Shown here: in pieces, positions 37,883 through 48,800 of the stretch
Numbering within the stretch: position 1 is the stretch's first letter
Layout of the letters: each line of letters starts with the position of its first letter
Position numbers and translations under genes: made by a program
The notes under the pieces: model-generated
Database searches by the model: none
What the model was told of the DNA's origin: nothing
What the model saw: the letters and a program-made list of their open reading frames with translations, nothing else
From: Piscirickettsia litoralis
GTDB lineage: Bacteria; Pseudomonadota; Gammaproteobacteria; Piscirickettsiales; Piscirickettsiaceae
NCBI RefSeq assembly: GCF_001720395.1
Contig: NZ_MDTU01000001.1
Coordinates: forward strand, 1,318,211-1,382,210
Length of the DNA stretch: 64,000 nucleotides
Direction of reading: 5' to 3'

Positions 37883-37959
37883 TGGTCGGGACGGTAGGAT
37901 TTGAACCTACGACCACTTACACCCCATGCAAGTACTCTACCAGGCTGAGCTACGCCCCG
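37883..37959 (-). tRNA. tRNA-Pro (anticodon GGG)
   Basis: This is a 77-base cloverleaf with encoded CCA. The anticodon loop A-T-G-G-G-G-T gives GGG. The D-loop (AGCTCAGCCTGGTAGAG) and the T-arm (GGTTCAAATCC) are canonical. The 3' end points into the accessory patch at 35.4-37.9 kb. Confidence 0.97.
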
Positions 37960-37970
37960 AACCAGCGCTT

Positions 37971-37998
37971 ATTATACCGAACCCGGTTTAAAAATAAA
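37971..37998 (-). promoter_or_regulatory. Promoter of tRNA-Pro
   Basis: A perfect TATAAT (minus strand, 37971-37976) lies 11 bp before the tRNA, with a TTTATT 16 bp further upstream as a weak -35. Confidence 0.55.
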
Positions 37999-38050
37999 GC
38001 AATACACATCATTTAAATGATTAAATGCCATACTCTCATTCAAGGCAAAC

Positions 38051-38077
38051 AAAAAAGCACCGTCAAGGTGCTTTTTT
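38051..38077 (-). terminator. Terminator after ihfA
   Basis: AGCACC and GGTGCT form a short stem flanked by A6 and T6, so it works in both directions. It ends the thrS-to-ihfA unit on the minus strand. Confidence 0.8.
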
Positions 38078-38088
38078 AGTGCTTTTGC

Positions 38089-38376
38089 TTAAAGCTCAGA
38101 GTTTACCCTAGCGCGCAATTTTTGCCCGGCTCTAAAGGTCACTACTCGGCGAGCAGAAACCGCGACCTCCTCCCCAGTTTTTGGGTTACGGCCAGGGCGC
38201 TCCTTTTTATCGCGCAGCATAAAATTACCAAAACCAGAAAGTTTAACGATCTGGCCTTTCTCTAAGGCATTTTGAACTTCTTCAAAAAACAAGTCCACGA
38301 TCATTTTTGCATCTTGCTTGTTCACGCCAAGGTCCGCAAAAAGTTTATCCATTAATACGGCTTTTGTTAACGCCAT
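38089..38376 (-). CDS. ihfA: Integration host factor subunit alpha
   Basis: IHF is a heterodimer that bends DNA sharply in transcription, replication and recombination. The 95-residue protein starts M-A-L-T-K-A, has the HU/IHF core V-K-L-S-G-F-G-N-F and the DNA-intercalating arm with [10 protein letters not shown] (proline at the tip). The position five bases after pheT identifies it as the alpha subunit, as in E. coli and Pseudomonas. Confidence 0.95.
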   Translation of the reverse strand: MALTKAVLMDKLFADLGVNKQDAKMIVDLFFEEVQNALEKGQIVKLSGFGNFMLRDKKERPGRNPKTGEEVAVSARRVVTFRAGQKLRARVNSEL

Positions 38377-38381
38377 CGAAA

Positions 38382-40766
38382 TTACTCCCGTAATACTGCT
38401 CCGAAGGTCGTCATTAATTTGTTTTTAACCTTCTCTATGAGAGCTGCAACATCCTCTTCTGTAAGCGTGCGTGACAAATCTTGTAAAATCAAGCTAAGTG
38501 CAATACTTTTCTGACCTTTTTCAATCCCTTCACCCTGATAAACATCGAAAATACGAGCGTCTTGTAATTGCTCTGGTACAACCTCAGTCACTGCAGCAAT
38601 GAGGTCAGCTGCATTTATCGCCTCATCAACTAATAAAGCCAAGTCACGTTTAATACTTGGATAGCGCGATAAAGCCTGGGCTTGAGGCAATTTAGCGGCT
38701 GAAATTGCTTGCAAATCAAGCTCGAATAAAAAAGCTTTGCCTTTAACATTCAGTTTCTGCGCTAAATGCGGATGCAACGCGCCTATCACCCCTGCACATT
38801 TACCATTAACCTTCACTTGTGCACACTGACCTGGATGCAGCGCACTATGTTCAGCGGCTTTAAAGCTAATCTCTGATTTTGTTAAAGCCAATAGTGCTTC
38901 AAGATCACCTTTTAGATCATAAAAATCAGCAGCAGTTTGACCACTCCAATGCTGCGAGGAAGCGGAGCCAAAAATTACTCCAGCAATACGTTGGCGTTCT
39001 CGCTTCTTACCCTCAACCAATCTAAAACAAGTTCCTACTTCAAATAAGCGCACACGTTCTTGCTGGCGCTTTTGATTGTGCAGCAGTGATTTTAATAAGC
39101 CTGGCAATAAGCTTGTACGCATAATTGCGAGTTCTTCTGATAAAGGATTGGCAAGGCGCACAAATTCATCATTAGGGCAGACCAAAGTCTGTAGCTTTTC
39201 ATCTAAGAAGCTGTAGTTCATCGCTTCAGAATAACCACGATCAACTAAAGTCTGACTAAATTGCTGCACAGTCAGTTGATACTCAGAAAATGCTGGAACT
39301 TCAGCCGGGCGCTCTGGTGTATGCAAGGGAATCTCATCATAACCATGAATACGCACAATCTCTTCAATCAGGTCTTCTTCACGTTCCATATCAAAGCGGA
39401 AAGAAGGCGCACCGACATGCCACCCGTCTTCGATGCGTTCCACACTCATACCTAAGTGAGTTAAAATGTCTTCAACTTCTTCATCCGCAATGCTCACACC
39501 TAAAATCTTCTCAATACGAGGTTGACGCAATTTGATTTTAGCCACTTTCGGTAAATGCTCAGACATCTCAGCTTCGATACAAGGACCAGGCTCCCCCCCT
39601 GCGCTATCAATAATTAACTGTGTCACTCGCTCTATTGCTAAACGTGTTAAACCTGGATCCACTCCACGCTCAAAACGATGAGAAGCATCGGTATGCAAAC
39701 CATAACGGCGCGCGCGCCCTGCAATTGCTTCGGGCTTAAAGAATGAGCTGGTTAAAAATAAGTGCTGAGTATCATCACTAACACCTGAGTGCTCCCCCCC
39801 CATAATACCCGCGATGTCTAAAGGCTCATGATCATCCGCAATGACCAGCACATCAGAATTCAAAGTAATCTTAGACCCATTAAGCAAAGTAATTTCTTCG
39901 CCTTCAGTCGCCATACGAATCTGAATGCCACCTTTCACAGTTCCCAAATCAAAAGCATGTGTCGGTTGACCTAATTCGAGCATGACATAATTCGTCACGT
40001 CAACCGGCAAAGAAATGCTGCGTATACCAGAGCGGCGTAAACGTTCGATCATCCATAAGGGTGATTTCGCGTTTATATCGACATTTTTTAAAACTCGACC
40101 AATACAGCGCGGAGCAGCCTCTGGGGCTTTTAATTCAATTTCAACCGTTTCATCATGAATGGGCGCAATCAGCTCTACATGTATTGGCGTTAGTGGGGTG
40201 CGATTTAATACACTCACTTCACGCGCAACACCTGCAACACTTAAGCAATCTCCACGATTCGGTGTTAAGTCCACATCGATACTGACATCATCTAAATCTA
40301 AATATTCGCGAATATCTGTACCGACAGGCGCATCTGCAGCAAACTCAATAATATGACCTGGCTCATCATCAAAATCCAAGCCCAACTCACTCGCCGCACA
40401 CAACATGCCATAAGAATCTACACCACGCAGTTTACTTTTTTTAATTTTAAAGACTTTACCATCAATAGGAGGGAGTATCGCACCAATTTGAGCTAAAGCC
40501 ACTTTAATGCCCTGACGTGCATTAGGCCCACCGCAGACAATTTGTACAGTCTCATTGCCGGTATTCACCTGACAAACACGCAAACGATCTGCATCAGGAT
40601 GCTGCTCACAATGTGTAATTTCTGCAACAATAACCTTAGAAAACTCGGCAGCAACAGGTTCGATGCCATCGACCTCTAGACCGGCCATAGACAGCTGGTC
40701 ACATAAAGTTTGCGTTGAAACTTCAGGGTTCGCCCAAGTGCGCAACCATTTTTCACTTAATTGCAT
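38382..40766 (-). CDS. pheT: Phenylalanine--tRNA ligase beta subunit
   Basis: The 794-residue protein (E. coli 795) has the N-terminal start [11 protein letters not shown], an EMAP/tRNA-binding domain ([18 protein letters not shown]), the B3/B4 editing domain (residues about 210-400), B5, and the C-terminal ferredoxin-like anticodon-binding domain ([14 protein letters not shown]). With PheS it forms the alpha2-beta2 enzyme that charges and proofreads tRNA-Phe. It is 13 bp after pheS. Confidence 0.97.
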   Translation of the reverse strand: MQLSEKWLRTWANPEVSTQTLCDQLSMAGLEVDGIEPVAAEFSKVIVAEITHCEQHPDADRLRVCQVNTGNETVQIVCGGPNARQGIKVALAQIGAILPPIDGKVFKIKKSKLRGVDSYGMLCAASELGLDFDDEPGHIIEFAADAPVGTDIREYLDLDDVSIDVDLTPNRGDCLSVAGVAREVSVLNRTPLTPIHVELIAPIHDETVEIELKAPEAAPRCIGRVLKNVDINAKSPLWMIERLRRSGIRSISLPVDVTNYVMLELGQPTHAFDLGTVKGGIQIRMATEGEEITLLNGSKITLNSDVLVIADDHEPLDIAGIMGGEHSGVSDDTQHLFLTSSFFKPEAIAGRARRYGLHTDASHRFERGVDPGLTRLAIERVTQLIIDSAGGEPGPCIEAEMSEHLPKVAKIKLRQPRIEKILGVSIADEEVEDILTHLGMSVERIEDGWHVGAPSFRFDMEREEDLIEEIVRIHGYDEIPLHTPERPAEVPAFSEYQLTVQQFSQTLVDRGYSEAMNYSFLDEKLQTLVCPNDEFVRLANPLSEELAIMRTSLLPGLLKSLLHNQKRQQERVRLFEVGTCFRLVEGKKRERQRIAGVIFGSASSQHWSGQTAADFYDLKGDLEALLALTKSEISFKAAEHSALHPGQCAQVKVNGKCAGVIGALHPHLAQKLNVKGKAFLFELDLQAISAAKLPQAQALSRYPSIKRDLALLVDEAINAADLIAAVTEVVPEQLQDARIFDVYQGEGIEKGQKSIALSLILQDLSRTLTEEDVAALIEKVKNKLMTTFGAVLRE

Positions 40767-40779
40767 CGTGTTCTCCCCC

Positions 40780-41814
<1,035 letters not shown>

Positions 41815-41828
41815 CTATAATATAAAGA

Positions 41829-41860
41829 CAAAAAAATAGGGGCACATCTGCCCCTATTTT
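41829..41860 (-). terminator. Strong intrinsic terminator between rplT and pheS
   Basis: On the minus strand AATAGGGGCA and TGCCCCTATT form a 10-bp stem with a four-base loop, followed by a run of T. A smaller hairpin (TTTCAC/GTGAAA, 41872-41888) precedes it, directly behind the rplT stop. It lies where E. coli has the pheST attenuator, but no phenylalanine-rich leader peptide is visible here. Confidence 0.85.
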
Positions 41861-41892
41861 CTGCCTGAGTCTTTCACCAAACGTGAAACGAC

Positions 41893-42252
41893 TTAGTGTG
41901 CAAGTGCTGTTTTAGCTTGCTCAACCAATGCTTTGAAACCGGCTTGATCAAAGACTGCAATATCAGCCAATACTTTACGATCGATTTCAATAGACGCTTT
42001 TTTCAAGCCATTGATGAAGCGGCTATAACTTAAACCACTTTGACGAGCTGCTGCATTAATACGGACAATCCACAATGAACGGAACTGACGCTTTTTCTGG
42101 CGACGGTCACGGTAGGCGTATTGACCCGCTTTAGTGACAGCTTGTTTAGCAACACGGAAAACTCGGCTGCGTGCGCCGTAGTAACCTTTTGCTGCTTTCA
42201 TTACTTTCTTATGACGCGCGCGTGCGATTACACCACGTTTTACTCTAGCCAT
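41893..42252 (-). CDS. rplT: 50S ribosomal protein L20
   Basis: The 119-residue protein starts [16 protein letters not shown], then A-K-G-Y-Y-G-A-R-S and R-I-N-A-A-A-R-Q, all L20 hallmarks. L20 is needed early in large-subunit assembly. In E. coli it represses its own operon by binding the mRNA ahead of rpmI; whether that holds here is not visible. Confidence 0.98.
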   Translation of the reverse strand: MARVKRGVIARARHKKVMKAAKGYYGARSRVFRVAKQAVTKAGQYAYRDRRQKKRQFRSLWIVRINAAARQSGLSYSRFINGLKKASIEIDRKVLADIAVFDQAGFKALVEQAKTALAH

Positions 42253-42280
42253 TCTCTATCTCTCCACAATTAACAAAGGA

Positions 42281-42475
42281 TTACTTATCACACAACATAC
42301 GAGCAACCATGTTTTGGTCACACGCTGCAACTAAATCAGTACCACGTAACTGACGTTTAGTTTTCGTTGATTTCTTTGTTAAGATGTGGCGACGAAAGGC
42401 GCTCTTACGTTTGTAGCCGCCCGCTGTTTTTTTGAAACGCTTCGCTGCACCGCGATTTGTTTTTAACTTTGACAT
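42281..42475 (-). CDS. rpmI: 50S ribosomal protein L35
   Basis: The 64-residue basic protein begins [14 protein letters not shown] and contains [15 protein letters not shown]. Its position between infC and rplT is invariant in gammaproteobacteria. Confidence 0.97.
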   Translation of the reverse strand: MSKLKTNRGAAKRFKKTAGGYKRKSAFRRHILTKKSTKTKRQLRGTDLVAACDQNMVARMLCDK

Positions 42476-42500
42476 AATTCAAAACTCCGCATTTTGAGTA

Positions 42501-43028
42501 TTACTGTTTCTTTTTGGGACCAATTACCATTACCATTTGTCGTCCCTCGAGTTTTGGGCGATGCTCGACGATCCCGTATTCAGTCAGGTCCGCTTCTACA
42601 CGCTTTAATAACTCAAGACCGAGCTCCTGGTGGGCCATCTCACGGCCGCGAAACCGGAGGGTCACTTTTGCTTTGTCCCCATCGTTGAGGAAACGGATCA
42701 GGTTGCGTAGCTTTACCTGGTAGTCTCCCACATCCGTCGAAGGACGGAACTTCACTTCTTTCACTTGCATCTGCTTTTGCTTTTTGCGTGCAGCGCTACG
42801 TTTTTTGTTCTCTTCAAACATGAATTTACCAAAATCCATAACGCGGCACACCGGAGGCTTAGCATTTGGTGAAATTTCCACCAAATCAAGCGATGCTTCC
42901 TCAGCATGCTTCACAGCATCCCGAGCACTCATCACTCCCACTTGTTCCCCATCAGCCCCGATCAAACGAATTTCTTTTTCACGAATCTCGTCATTAACGC
43001 GCGGCTTCTTTTGGTTCTGTGTGCTAAT
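42501..43028 (-). CDS. infC: Translation initiation factor IF-3, ATT start codon
   Basis: IF-3 keeps 30S subunits free and checks start-codon pairing. The full protein has 175 residues and begins at an ATT codon with AGGAGG seven bases upstream. The N-terminal segment [17 protein letters not shown] is the usual IF-3 start. ATG-type starts downstream would delete it. The rare start codon lets IF-3 repress its own synthesis in E. coli, and the same logic probably applies here. Later motifs: [20 protein letters not shown] and F-R-G-R-E-M-A-H. Confidence 0.95.
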   Translation of the reverse strand: MSTQNQKKPRVNDEIREKEIRLIGADGEQVGVMSARDAVKHAEEASLDLVEISPNAKPPVCRVMDFGKFMFEENKKRSAARKKQKQMQVKEVKFRPSTDVGDYQVKLRNLIRFLNDGDKAKVTLRFRGREMAHQELGLELLKRVEADLTEYGIVEHRPKLEGRQMVMVIGPKKKQ

Positions 43029-43040
43029 AGCTCTATCCTC

Positions 43041-44963
43041 CTAGTGAGACAGTCCACGGTTTTCAACGTCTTTGCCCAGATGCCGAGCAAAGTCATCGAG
43101 GCTCATTGAGCCCAAATCTTCACCTTGTAAAGATCGTACCGCCACTGTTCTCGATTCAACTTCACGGTCCCCAATCACCAATAGATAAGGAACACGTTGT
43201 AATGTGTGTTCACGGATTTTAAAGCCTATCTTCTCATTTCTCAAGTCTAATCGTGCTCTAAAACCCAATTTTTGTAAATTTTCTGCGATTTCGGTCGAAA
43301 ATTCAGCTTGGGAGTCGGTAATATTCATCACCACCGCCTGTGTCGGCGCCAACCACGTCGGTAAAATGCCGGCATAGTGCTCAATCAAGATGCCCATAAA
43401 ACGCTCAAGTGATCCAAGCATCGCTCGATGTAAAACTACCGGATGACGGCGCTGGCTGTTTTCATCAACATACGTCGCATCCAAGCGCTGTGGCATCATG
43501 TAATCTAACTGAATAGTACCGCACTGCCAACGGCGGTTTAAACAATCGCGCAAGTGAAATTCAATTTTCGGCCCATAAAAAGCCCCTTCACCTGGCAAGG
43601 TCTCAAACGCTATGCCAGCCGACTCTAATGCTGCGGCCAGCTCTTTCTCTGCATGATCCCAGGTTTCATCATCGCCGATACGCTGATCAGGGCGCAAAGC
43701 TAGCTTTACTTCAATGCCTGATTGCTCAAAACCAAAGTCTTGATAAGTTTCAAACACTTGTGAAGCAAATTGTGCAACTTCATCACGAATCTGATCTTCA
43801 CGGCAGAAGATATGGCCATCGTCTTGCACCATCGAACGTACCCGCATCAAACCATGCAAACCGCCCGAAGGCTCATTACGGTGACAGCAACCAAATTCCG
43901 CCATACGAATCGGCAAATCACGGTAACTACGTAAGCCTTGGTTAAAAATTTGTACATGGCACGGACAATTCATCGGTTTAATCGCAAATTCACGATTCTC
44001 AGACGAAGTTAAGAACATGTTCTCTTTATACTTATCCGCATGGCCCGAACGCACCCACAGGCTACTATCCACCACTTGCGGCGTATGCACTTCTTGATAA
44101 CCTTGCTTTTTCAATTTTTCACGGACATAACTGACTAGATTTTGATAAATCGCCCAGCCTTTCTCATGCCAGAACACCATGCCCGGCGCTTCTTCTTGCT
44201 GGTGAAATAAATCTTGTGCCTTGGCGATTTTACGATGGTCACGCTTTTCCGCTTCTTCTAAGCGATGCAAGTGCTCTTTAAGCGCCTTTTTATCTCCCCA
44301 CGCCGTGCCATAAACACGCTGCAACATTTCATTATTCGAATCCCCTCGCCAATAAGCCCCAGCGAGTTTCATCAGTTTAAAGGCTTTAATTTGCCCCGTT
44401 GACGCTACATGCGGGCCACGGCATAAATCGGTAAAATCACCCTGGCTATATAAAGACAAAGTCTCATTTTGATCAATGGCCTCGATAATCTGGACTTTAT
44501 AATGCTCACCCAGCCCATCAAAGTACTTAATCGCCTCATCACGGCTCATCTCTTGACGTGACACAGGAATATTTTGTTTGACCAGCTCTTGCATGCGCTT
44601 TTCAATCGCTTTTAAATCTTCTGGTGTAAACGGGCGTTTATAAGCAAAGTCATAATAAAAACCATCATCAATCACCGGACCAATGGTCACCTGCGCGTCT
44701 GGAAATAATTGCTTGACCGCTTGCGCAAGCAAATGGGCGGTAGAGTGGCGGATCACCTCTAAGCCTTCTTCATCCTTACTGGTCAGCAAGGTCAATGCCA
44801 CATCTTCACTAATGGTGGTGCTGGTATCAACGAGTTGTCCATTGATTTTTCCTGCAACTGCAGACTTCGCCAAACCTGGACCTATATCTGCAGCGACGTC
44901 AGCAACAGTCACCGCGCGCTCAAAGCTACGCTGACTCCCATCTGGAAGCGTCACAATCGGCAT
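43041..44963 (-). CDS. thrS: Threonine--tRNA ligase
   Basis: The 640-residue enzyme (E. coli 642) shows the TGS domain, the editing domain with H-S-T-A-H-L-L-A and C-R-G-P-H-V, and the catalytic class II core with the zinc-site residues around M-N-C-P-C-H and H-R-N-E-P-S-G. The anticodon-binding domain lies at the C-terminus. It is the first gene of the thrS-infC-rpmI-rplT-pheS-pheT-ihfA run. AGGAG precedes the ATG. Confidence 0.98.
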   Translation of the reverse strand: MPIVTLPDGSQRSFERAVTVADVAADIGPGLAKSAVAGKINGQLVDTSTTISEDVALTLLTSKDEEGLEVIRHSTAHLLAQAVKQLFPDAQVTIGPVIDDGFYYDFAYKRPFTPEDLKAIEKRMQELVKQNIPVSRQEMSRDEAIKYFDGLGEHYKVQIIEAIDQNETLSLYSQGDFTDLCRGPHVASTGQIKAFKLMKLAGAYWRGDSNNEMLQRVYGTAWGDKKALKEHLHRLEEAEKRDHRKIAKAQDLFHQQEEAPGMVFWHEKGWAIYQNLVSYVREKLKKQGYQEVHTPQVVDSSLWVRSGHADKYKENMFLTSSENREFAIKPMNCPCHVQIFNQGLRSYRDLPIRMAEFGCCHRNEPSGGLHGLMRVRSMVQDDGHIFCREDQIRDEVAQFASQVFETYQDFGFEQSGIEVKLALRPDQRIGDDETWDHAEKELAAALESAGIAFETLPGEGAFYGPKIEFHLRDCLNRRWQCGTIQLDYMMPQRLDATYVDENSQRRHPVVLHRAMLGSLERFMGILIEHYAGILPTWLAPTQAVVMNITDSQAEFSTEIAENLQKLGFRARLDLRNEKIGFKIREHTLQRVPYLLVIGDREVESRTVAVRSLQGEDLGSMSLDDFARHLGKDVENRGLSH

Positions 44964-45004
44964 GCCTTACTCCTGAAATTTAGTTATTCTCTAGTAAATA
45001 AATC

Positions 45005-45034
45005 ATTTTATCATAGCATTAAAGCAACAGACAA
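45005..45034 (-). promoter_or_regulatory. Promoter of the thrS operon
   Basis: On the minus strand TTGTCT (45029-45034) and TAAAAT (45005-45010) are 18 bp apart, about 40 bp before the thrS start and directly behind the tRNA-Val terminator. Confidence 0.55.
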
Positions 45035-45058
45035 AAAAAGCGCCGAAAGGCGCTTTAA
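45033..45058 (-). terminator. Terminator after the tRNA-Val pair
   Basis: AAAGCGCC and GGCGCTTT with a TTTC loop and a T7 run on the minus strand form a textbook terminator, four bases behind the 3' end of the second tRNA-Val. Confidence 0.85.
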
Positions 45059-45061
45059 ATC

Positions 45062-45137
45062 TGGTAGTCGCGATTGGATTCGAACCAACGACCCCTACCA
45101 TGTCAAGGTAGTGCTCTAACCAACTGAGCTACGCGAC
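45062..45137 (-). tRNA. tRNA-Val (anticodon GAC), second in tandem
   Basis: This is a 76-base cloverleaf with encoded CCA. The anticodon loop T-T-G-A-C-A-T gives GAC. It differs from the upstream copy by compensating changes in the acceptor and anticodon stems. Confidence 0.97.
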
Positions 45138-45157
45138 TTTAAACTGTCATTTAATCT

Positions 45158-45233
45158 TGGTAGTCACGATTGGATTCGAACCAACGACCCCCACCATGTC
45201 AAGGTGGTGCTCTAACCAACTGAGCTACGTGAC
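45158..45233 (-). tRNA. tRNA-Val (anticodon GAC), first in tandem
   Basis: This is a 76-base cloverleaf with encoded CCA and anticodon GAC. It is transcribed with the next copy, 20 bp apart, from the promoter at 45246-45274. Confidence 0.97.
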
Positions 45234-45245
45234 TATCGGCCTGCT

Positions 45246-45274
45246 AATATACAGCAAGATCAGGGGGTTGGCAA
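45246..45274 (-). promoter_or_regulatory. Promoter of the tRNA-Val pair
   Basis: On the minus strand TTGCCA (45269-45274), a 17-bp spacer and TATATT (45246-45251) lie 12 bp before the first tRNA. Confidence 0.7.
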
Positions 45275-45401
45275 GGAAATCGAAAAAGATGGAGCTATAG
45301 TCCTAAACAAGTGACAAAGGATATTCTGTTGATGTAGACTGTCGTAGCTTTCCATATTAAGTTAAAACCAATAATTTGTAGAAGGTTCTGAAGTTTTGCT
45401 C

Positions 45402-46137
45402 ATGATAAAAAAAACCATCAAGCGCATAAAAGGTTTGCTCAGAGCTAAAAATAAGGGCTTACTCGAAGATCTTCACTCTTACAACAGACTCAACGACACA
45501 GGTTCTTTCAAAATAGATTTTGATAACTTATACCTAATTAATGAAAAAAAAGATTCAGCAGGAACAGCTAAAGGCCATTACTTCTGGCAGGATCTATGGG
45601 CAGCCAAAAAAATTCTACAGCGCAGCTCCAAAAAAACACATAGATATAGGTTCTCGCATAGATGGTTTTATTAGTCATCTACTTGTTTTTAGAGCAGTCG
45701 ATGTTATCGATATTCGCCCGATGAACAGTCAAATAAAGAACCTCTCCTTTATACAAGATGATGCAACCTCTCTCAGCAACTTCAAAAGTGATAGCATTGA
45801 ATCTATATCAACACTACATGCCGCAGAGCACTTTGGACTAGGTAGATATGGCGACCCAATTGATCCTTCTTCACATATAAAATTTATAAATTCTTTAAAA
45901 AGAACACTCGCACGCGATGGGAAACTATATTTTGCTGTACCTTGCGGACAAGAAAAGCTTTATTTTAATGCCCACAGAGTTTTTAATCCATACACAATTT
46001 TGACTCTATTTGGGGAGTTAAAGCTTCTTGAGGTTTCTGCTGTCCTAGATGATGGAGAGTTCTATGAAAATATAGATATCGATATTCTTGCAAAACAGAA
46101 ATTTGGTTGTGGTCTGTTCGAGTTTACAAAAATTTAA
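45402..46137 (+). pseudogene. DUF268-family protein of glycan clusters, one frameshift
   Basis: The second frame contains the DUF268 pattern: H-I-D-I-G-S-R-I-D-G-F-I, V-I-D-I-R-P-M, S-I-S-T-L-H-A-A-E-H-F-G-L-G-R-Y-G-D-P-I-D, and V-P-C-G-Q-E-K-L-Y-F-N-A-H-R-V-F. The first frame supplies the N-terminus with G-H-Y-F-W-Q-D-L-W-A-A-K. Six A instead of seven at 45606-45612 joins them into 244 residues. The fold looks like a SAM-methyltransferase-type Rossmann protein, and the family occurs in O-antigen or capsule loci, but its reaction is not known to me. The ATG at 45402 is used. It is followed by a GT25 gene 10 bp later. Confidence 0.7.
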
Positions 46138-46147
46138 GAGTACTTTT

Positions 46148-46920
46148 ATGATCAACCCTCCCCCAGTATTTATCATTAACCTAGAAAGGTCACCAGAGCG
46201 AAAAGCTCGCATATCACAATATTTACAAAATAAAGGCATTGAATTTAACTTTATTAAAGCTATTGACGGCAAACTATTAACAGACAAAGAGTTAGAGCAT
46301 TGGTACTGTAGCAAGTCATCCATGCAGTTTATGCAACGTGAACTGATCAAAACAGAAGTTGCATGTGCACTTAGCCACATCAACTTGTATAAAAAAAGTA
46401 GTAGCAGAAAAAATCAGCGGCGCTGTTATCCTAGAAGACGATATTGAAGTTACCGATAACTTCAAAGACATTATATGCCAAACTCACCTGAATACGGACG
46501 CAACTTTACCTGAAGTGGTGCAATTCAACTACCATAAATACTACTTACCCCTACTAAAAAAATGAAATATTTCAAAAATATAACGCTTACCCAATAAAAC
46601 CTATCTGGAGTAGAGCGACAACCGCCTGTGGCTACTACATCACCTATAAAGCTGCTCAAAGTTTACTAAAGTACTATGGCAAGGTTTGGCACGTTATTGA
46701 TCATTGGAACCGCTTAGTCGACCAACAAACCGTTCAACTTTCGTGCATCGTCCCTTTTTGTGTCAGCCAAAAAGAAGAAATCGAGTCTGATATAAAATTA
46801 GAAAACACCATCAGACTGAAACGATTACCTAAGCATTATCGCAGAAAATACATGAGACAAATCCTTACGAAAGTAGGCATTATAAAAAAACAAAAAGGGC
46901 AACCTAAAATATACCCTTAA
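46148..46920 (+). pseudogene. Glycosyltransferase family 25 (LPS type), two frameshifts
   Basis: The N-terminus I-N-P-P-P-V-F-I-I-N-L-E-R-S-P-E-R-K is typical of LPS beta-galactosyltransferase-type GT25 enzymes. It is followed by F-I-K-A-I-D-G and A-C-A-L-S-H-I-N-L-Y-K-K. The next frame gives the metal-site motif I-L-E-D-D-I-E-V. The third gives A-C-G-Y-Y-I-T-Y-K-A-A and I-D-H-W-N-R-L-V. Breaks lie in runs of seven A at 46391-46397 and 46556-46562; six A at each gives 256 residues. It presumably adds a hexose to LPS core or O-antigen at the cytoplasmic face. It converges on the fucosyltransferase gene. Confidence 0.75.
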
Positions 46921-46938
46921 TATTACACGGCTTCCTTC

Positions 46939-47838
46939 TCAAATATACAACCAATCATCAGGAAAAATATTTGGTTTTTTCTTATTGTTTTCACCTGAAA
47001 ACCATTGGTTAGGGGCAATCACCATGCCATTTTTATCAGACAACCATGCCGGCCACCAACTAAATGTGCTATTTGCAATCACATGATGCTTGCATTGTTT
47101 CATAAGCATCATATCATAAAAGCCTTGTTGCCCATCATTATGAGCAATGATCTCAGCATTTTTTTCTGAAAGCGAAAGTGTTGCAATATTCTCTCTTACC
47201 CAATCTGGATCATCAGAAAACACAAAGAACAATAAGCTCTCACCATAATGCTCTCGGAGCCAAGAAACAGCCTTAACATAGTAATCTTGCGAACAAATAC
47301 CATGAAGTTTATTCGCATTAGCATTCGCAATATAATCACCACGGCGGATGTGCAGAGCGACAGAGTGATGACCAGCAGCGGCTATTTTTCTTTTCACTTC
47401 TTTATTGTCATAATCACTAAAAGATAGATCAAAATCTTTTTGTAAGTCTTGCCTAATTGCAGAGAAATAATCAATATTTTGCCAATAGCCATCTAGAGAA
47501 ACATTTTTTAATCCTTTAAATTGATCTAGTGCTAAAGGCTGGCTTAGTTTATATTCTTGTAACTTTAATGATTTATTCGGTATCGAAAACAGCGTTGCGA
47601 GCTTGATTGCTGCTTTTAATTTCATCTTGAAAAATAAAAATTCTTGCTTTGTTATTTCTTGAATCGGCAAAGATAAATTAAACTTATCAACATCTAAATT
47701 TCTGGGAAAATCTTTTCCTTTAGTATGAAACTCAAGTTTGAACTTAACCGGCTGCCCTGTCATCTTCGATAATTGCTTGGCAAAAGCATATTGGTACATC
47801 TGATTACCCAAGCCACCATACAAACTCATCACAATCAT
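46939..47838 (-). CDS. Alpha-1,2-fucosyltransferase (GT11)
   Basis: The 299-residue protein carries the GT11 motifs [11 protein letters not shown] (N-terminus), H-I-R-R-G-D-Y near residue 165 (motif I, GDP-fucose binding) and N-S-T-F-S-W-W near residue 255 (motif III). It transfers L-fucose from GDP-fucose to galactose in surface glycans. It is the last gene of the gmd-fcl-fucosyltransferase unit and overlaps fcl by 4 bp, so donor and transferase are made together. Confidence 0.9.
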   Translation of the reverse strand: MIVMSLYGGLGNQMYQYAFAKQLSKMTGQPVKFKLEFHTKGKDFPRNLDVDKFNLSLPIQEITKQEFLFFKMKLKAAIKLATLFSIPNKSLKLQEYKLSQPLALDQFKGLKNVSLDGYWQNIDYFSAIRQDLQKDFDLSFSDYDNKEVKRKIAAAGHHSVALHIRRGDYIANANANKLHGICSQDYYVKAVSWLREHYGESLLFFVFSDDPDWVRENIATLSLSEKNAEIIAHNDGQQGFYDMMLMKQCKHHVIANSTFSWWPAWLSDKNGMVIAPNQWFSGENNKKKPNIFPDDWLYI

Positions 47839-48799
47839 GTGCTTTCACCCAGAAAATCTTGATAGGCTTTCCGAATCCCTGATATTAAATCATGCTCTGG
47901 CCACCACCCCATATTTCTCATTTTATCGCTTGACATCAATTTCCTAGGTGTGCCATCTGGTTTTGCTGCATTCCATTTTACATCACCCGTATAGCCAACA
48001 ACTTCTTTTACAGTTTCAACTAGCTCTTTAATAGAGACATCTTCTCCATAGCCGACATTGATCAATGGCGGTTGATTTTCATCAGAGATTAAATCAATAA
48101 AATCTTTATCTCCCATACCCATTAAAAAAACACAGGCCTTTGCCATATCATCAGAATATAAAAACTCTCGGCGAGGCTTACCTGTACCCCATGCTTCAAC
48201 AGTTGGAGCATTACTTGCCTTAGCCTCATGGAACTTACGAATTAAAGCCGGAAGCACGTGAGAACTTTTTAAATCATAATTATCACCTGGGCCATACAGG
48301 TTAGTTGGCATTGCTGCTAAATACTGTGTCCCATATTGGCGATTATGGGCCCAACACATTTCTATCCCTGCAATTTTCGCTAAAGCATAGGGACGATTTG
48401 TTGGCTCTAGCGGACCAGTAAGCAAATACTCTTCTTTAATTGGCTGAGGACAATCACGCGGATAAATACATGAACTTCCTAAAAATAATAGACGCTTTAC
48501 ATTATTTTTATAGGATGACTCAATTACATTTTGCTGAATAGCTAGATTCTCACGAATAAAGTCTGCGGGGCAAGTATTATTTGCATGAATACCACCTACT
48601 TTAGCAGCTGCTAAAAAAACATAATCTGGTTTTTCCTAAAGCAAAAAACTCACGCACAACTGTTTGCTGTGTTAAGTCAAGCTCATCATGGGTTCTCAAC
48701 AGCAAATTATCATGACCTTGGTTTTTTAGTTGCCGAACTAGTGCAGAACCCACTAAACCCCGATGCCCCGCGACATAAATTTTTCGCTGATTTTTCCAT
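47835..48799 (-). pseudogene. fcl: GDP-L-fucose synthase, two frameshifts
   Basis: Fcl converts the GDP-4-keto-6-deoxymannose made by Gmd to GDP-L-fucose. Reconstructed: [20 protein letters not shown] at the N-terminus, [20 protein letters not shown] with the catalytic serine, and P-Y-A-L-A-K for the Y-x3-K pair, 320 residues in total (E. coli 321). Two breaks lie in A5 runs of the coding strand (T5 at 48780-48784 and 48630-48634 on the + strand); four A at each restores the frame. The ATG at 48799 lies one base behind the gmd stop. The intact downstream fucosyltransferase argues that the pathway works. Confidence 0.85.
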
Positions 48800-48800
48800 C

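Noticed and set aside
37883-37910. tRNA-Pro 3' end as a duplicated attachment site
   Set aside because: I found only a seven-base match (GGTAGGA near 37680) in the neighbouring patch, which is not significant.
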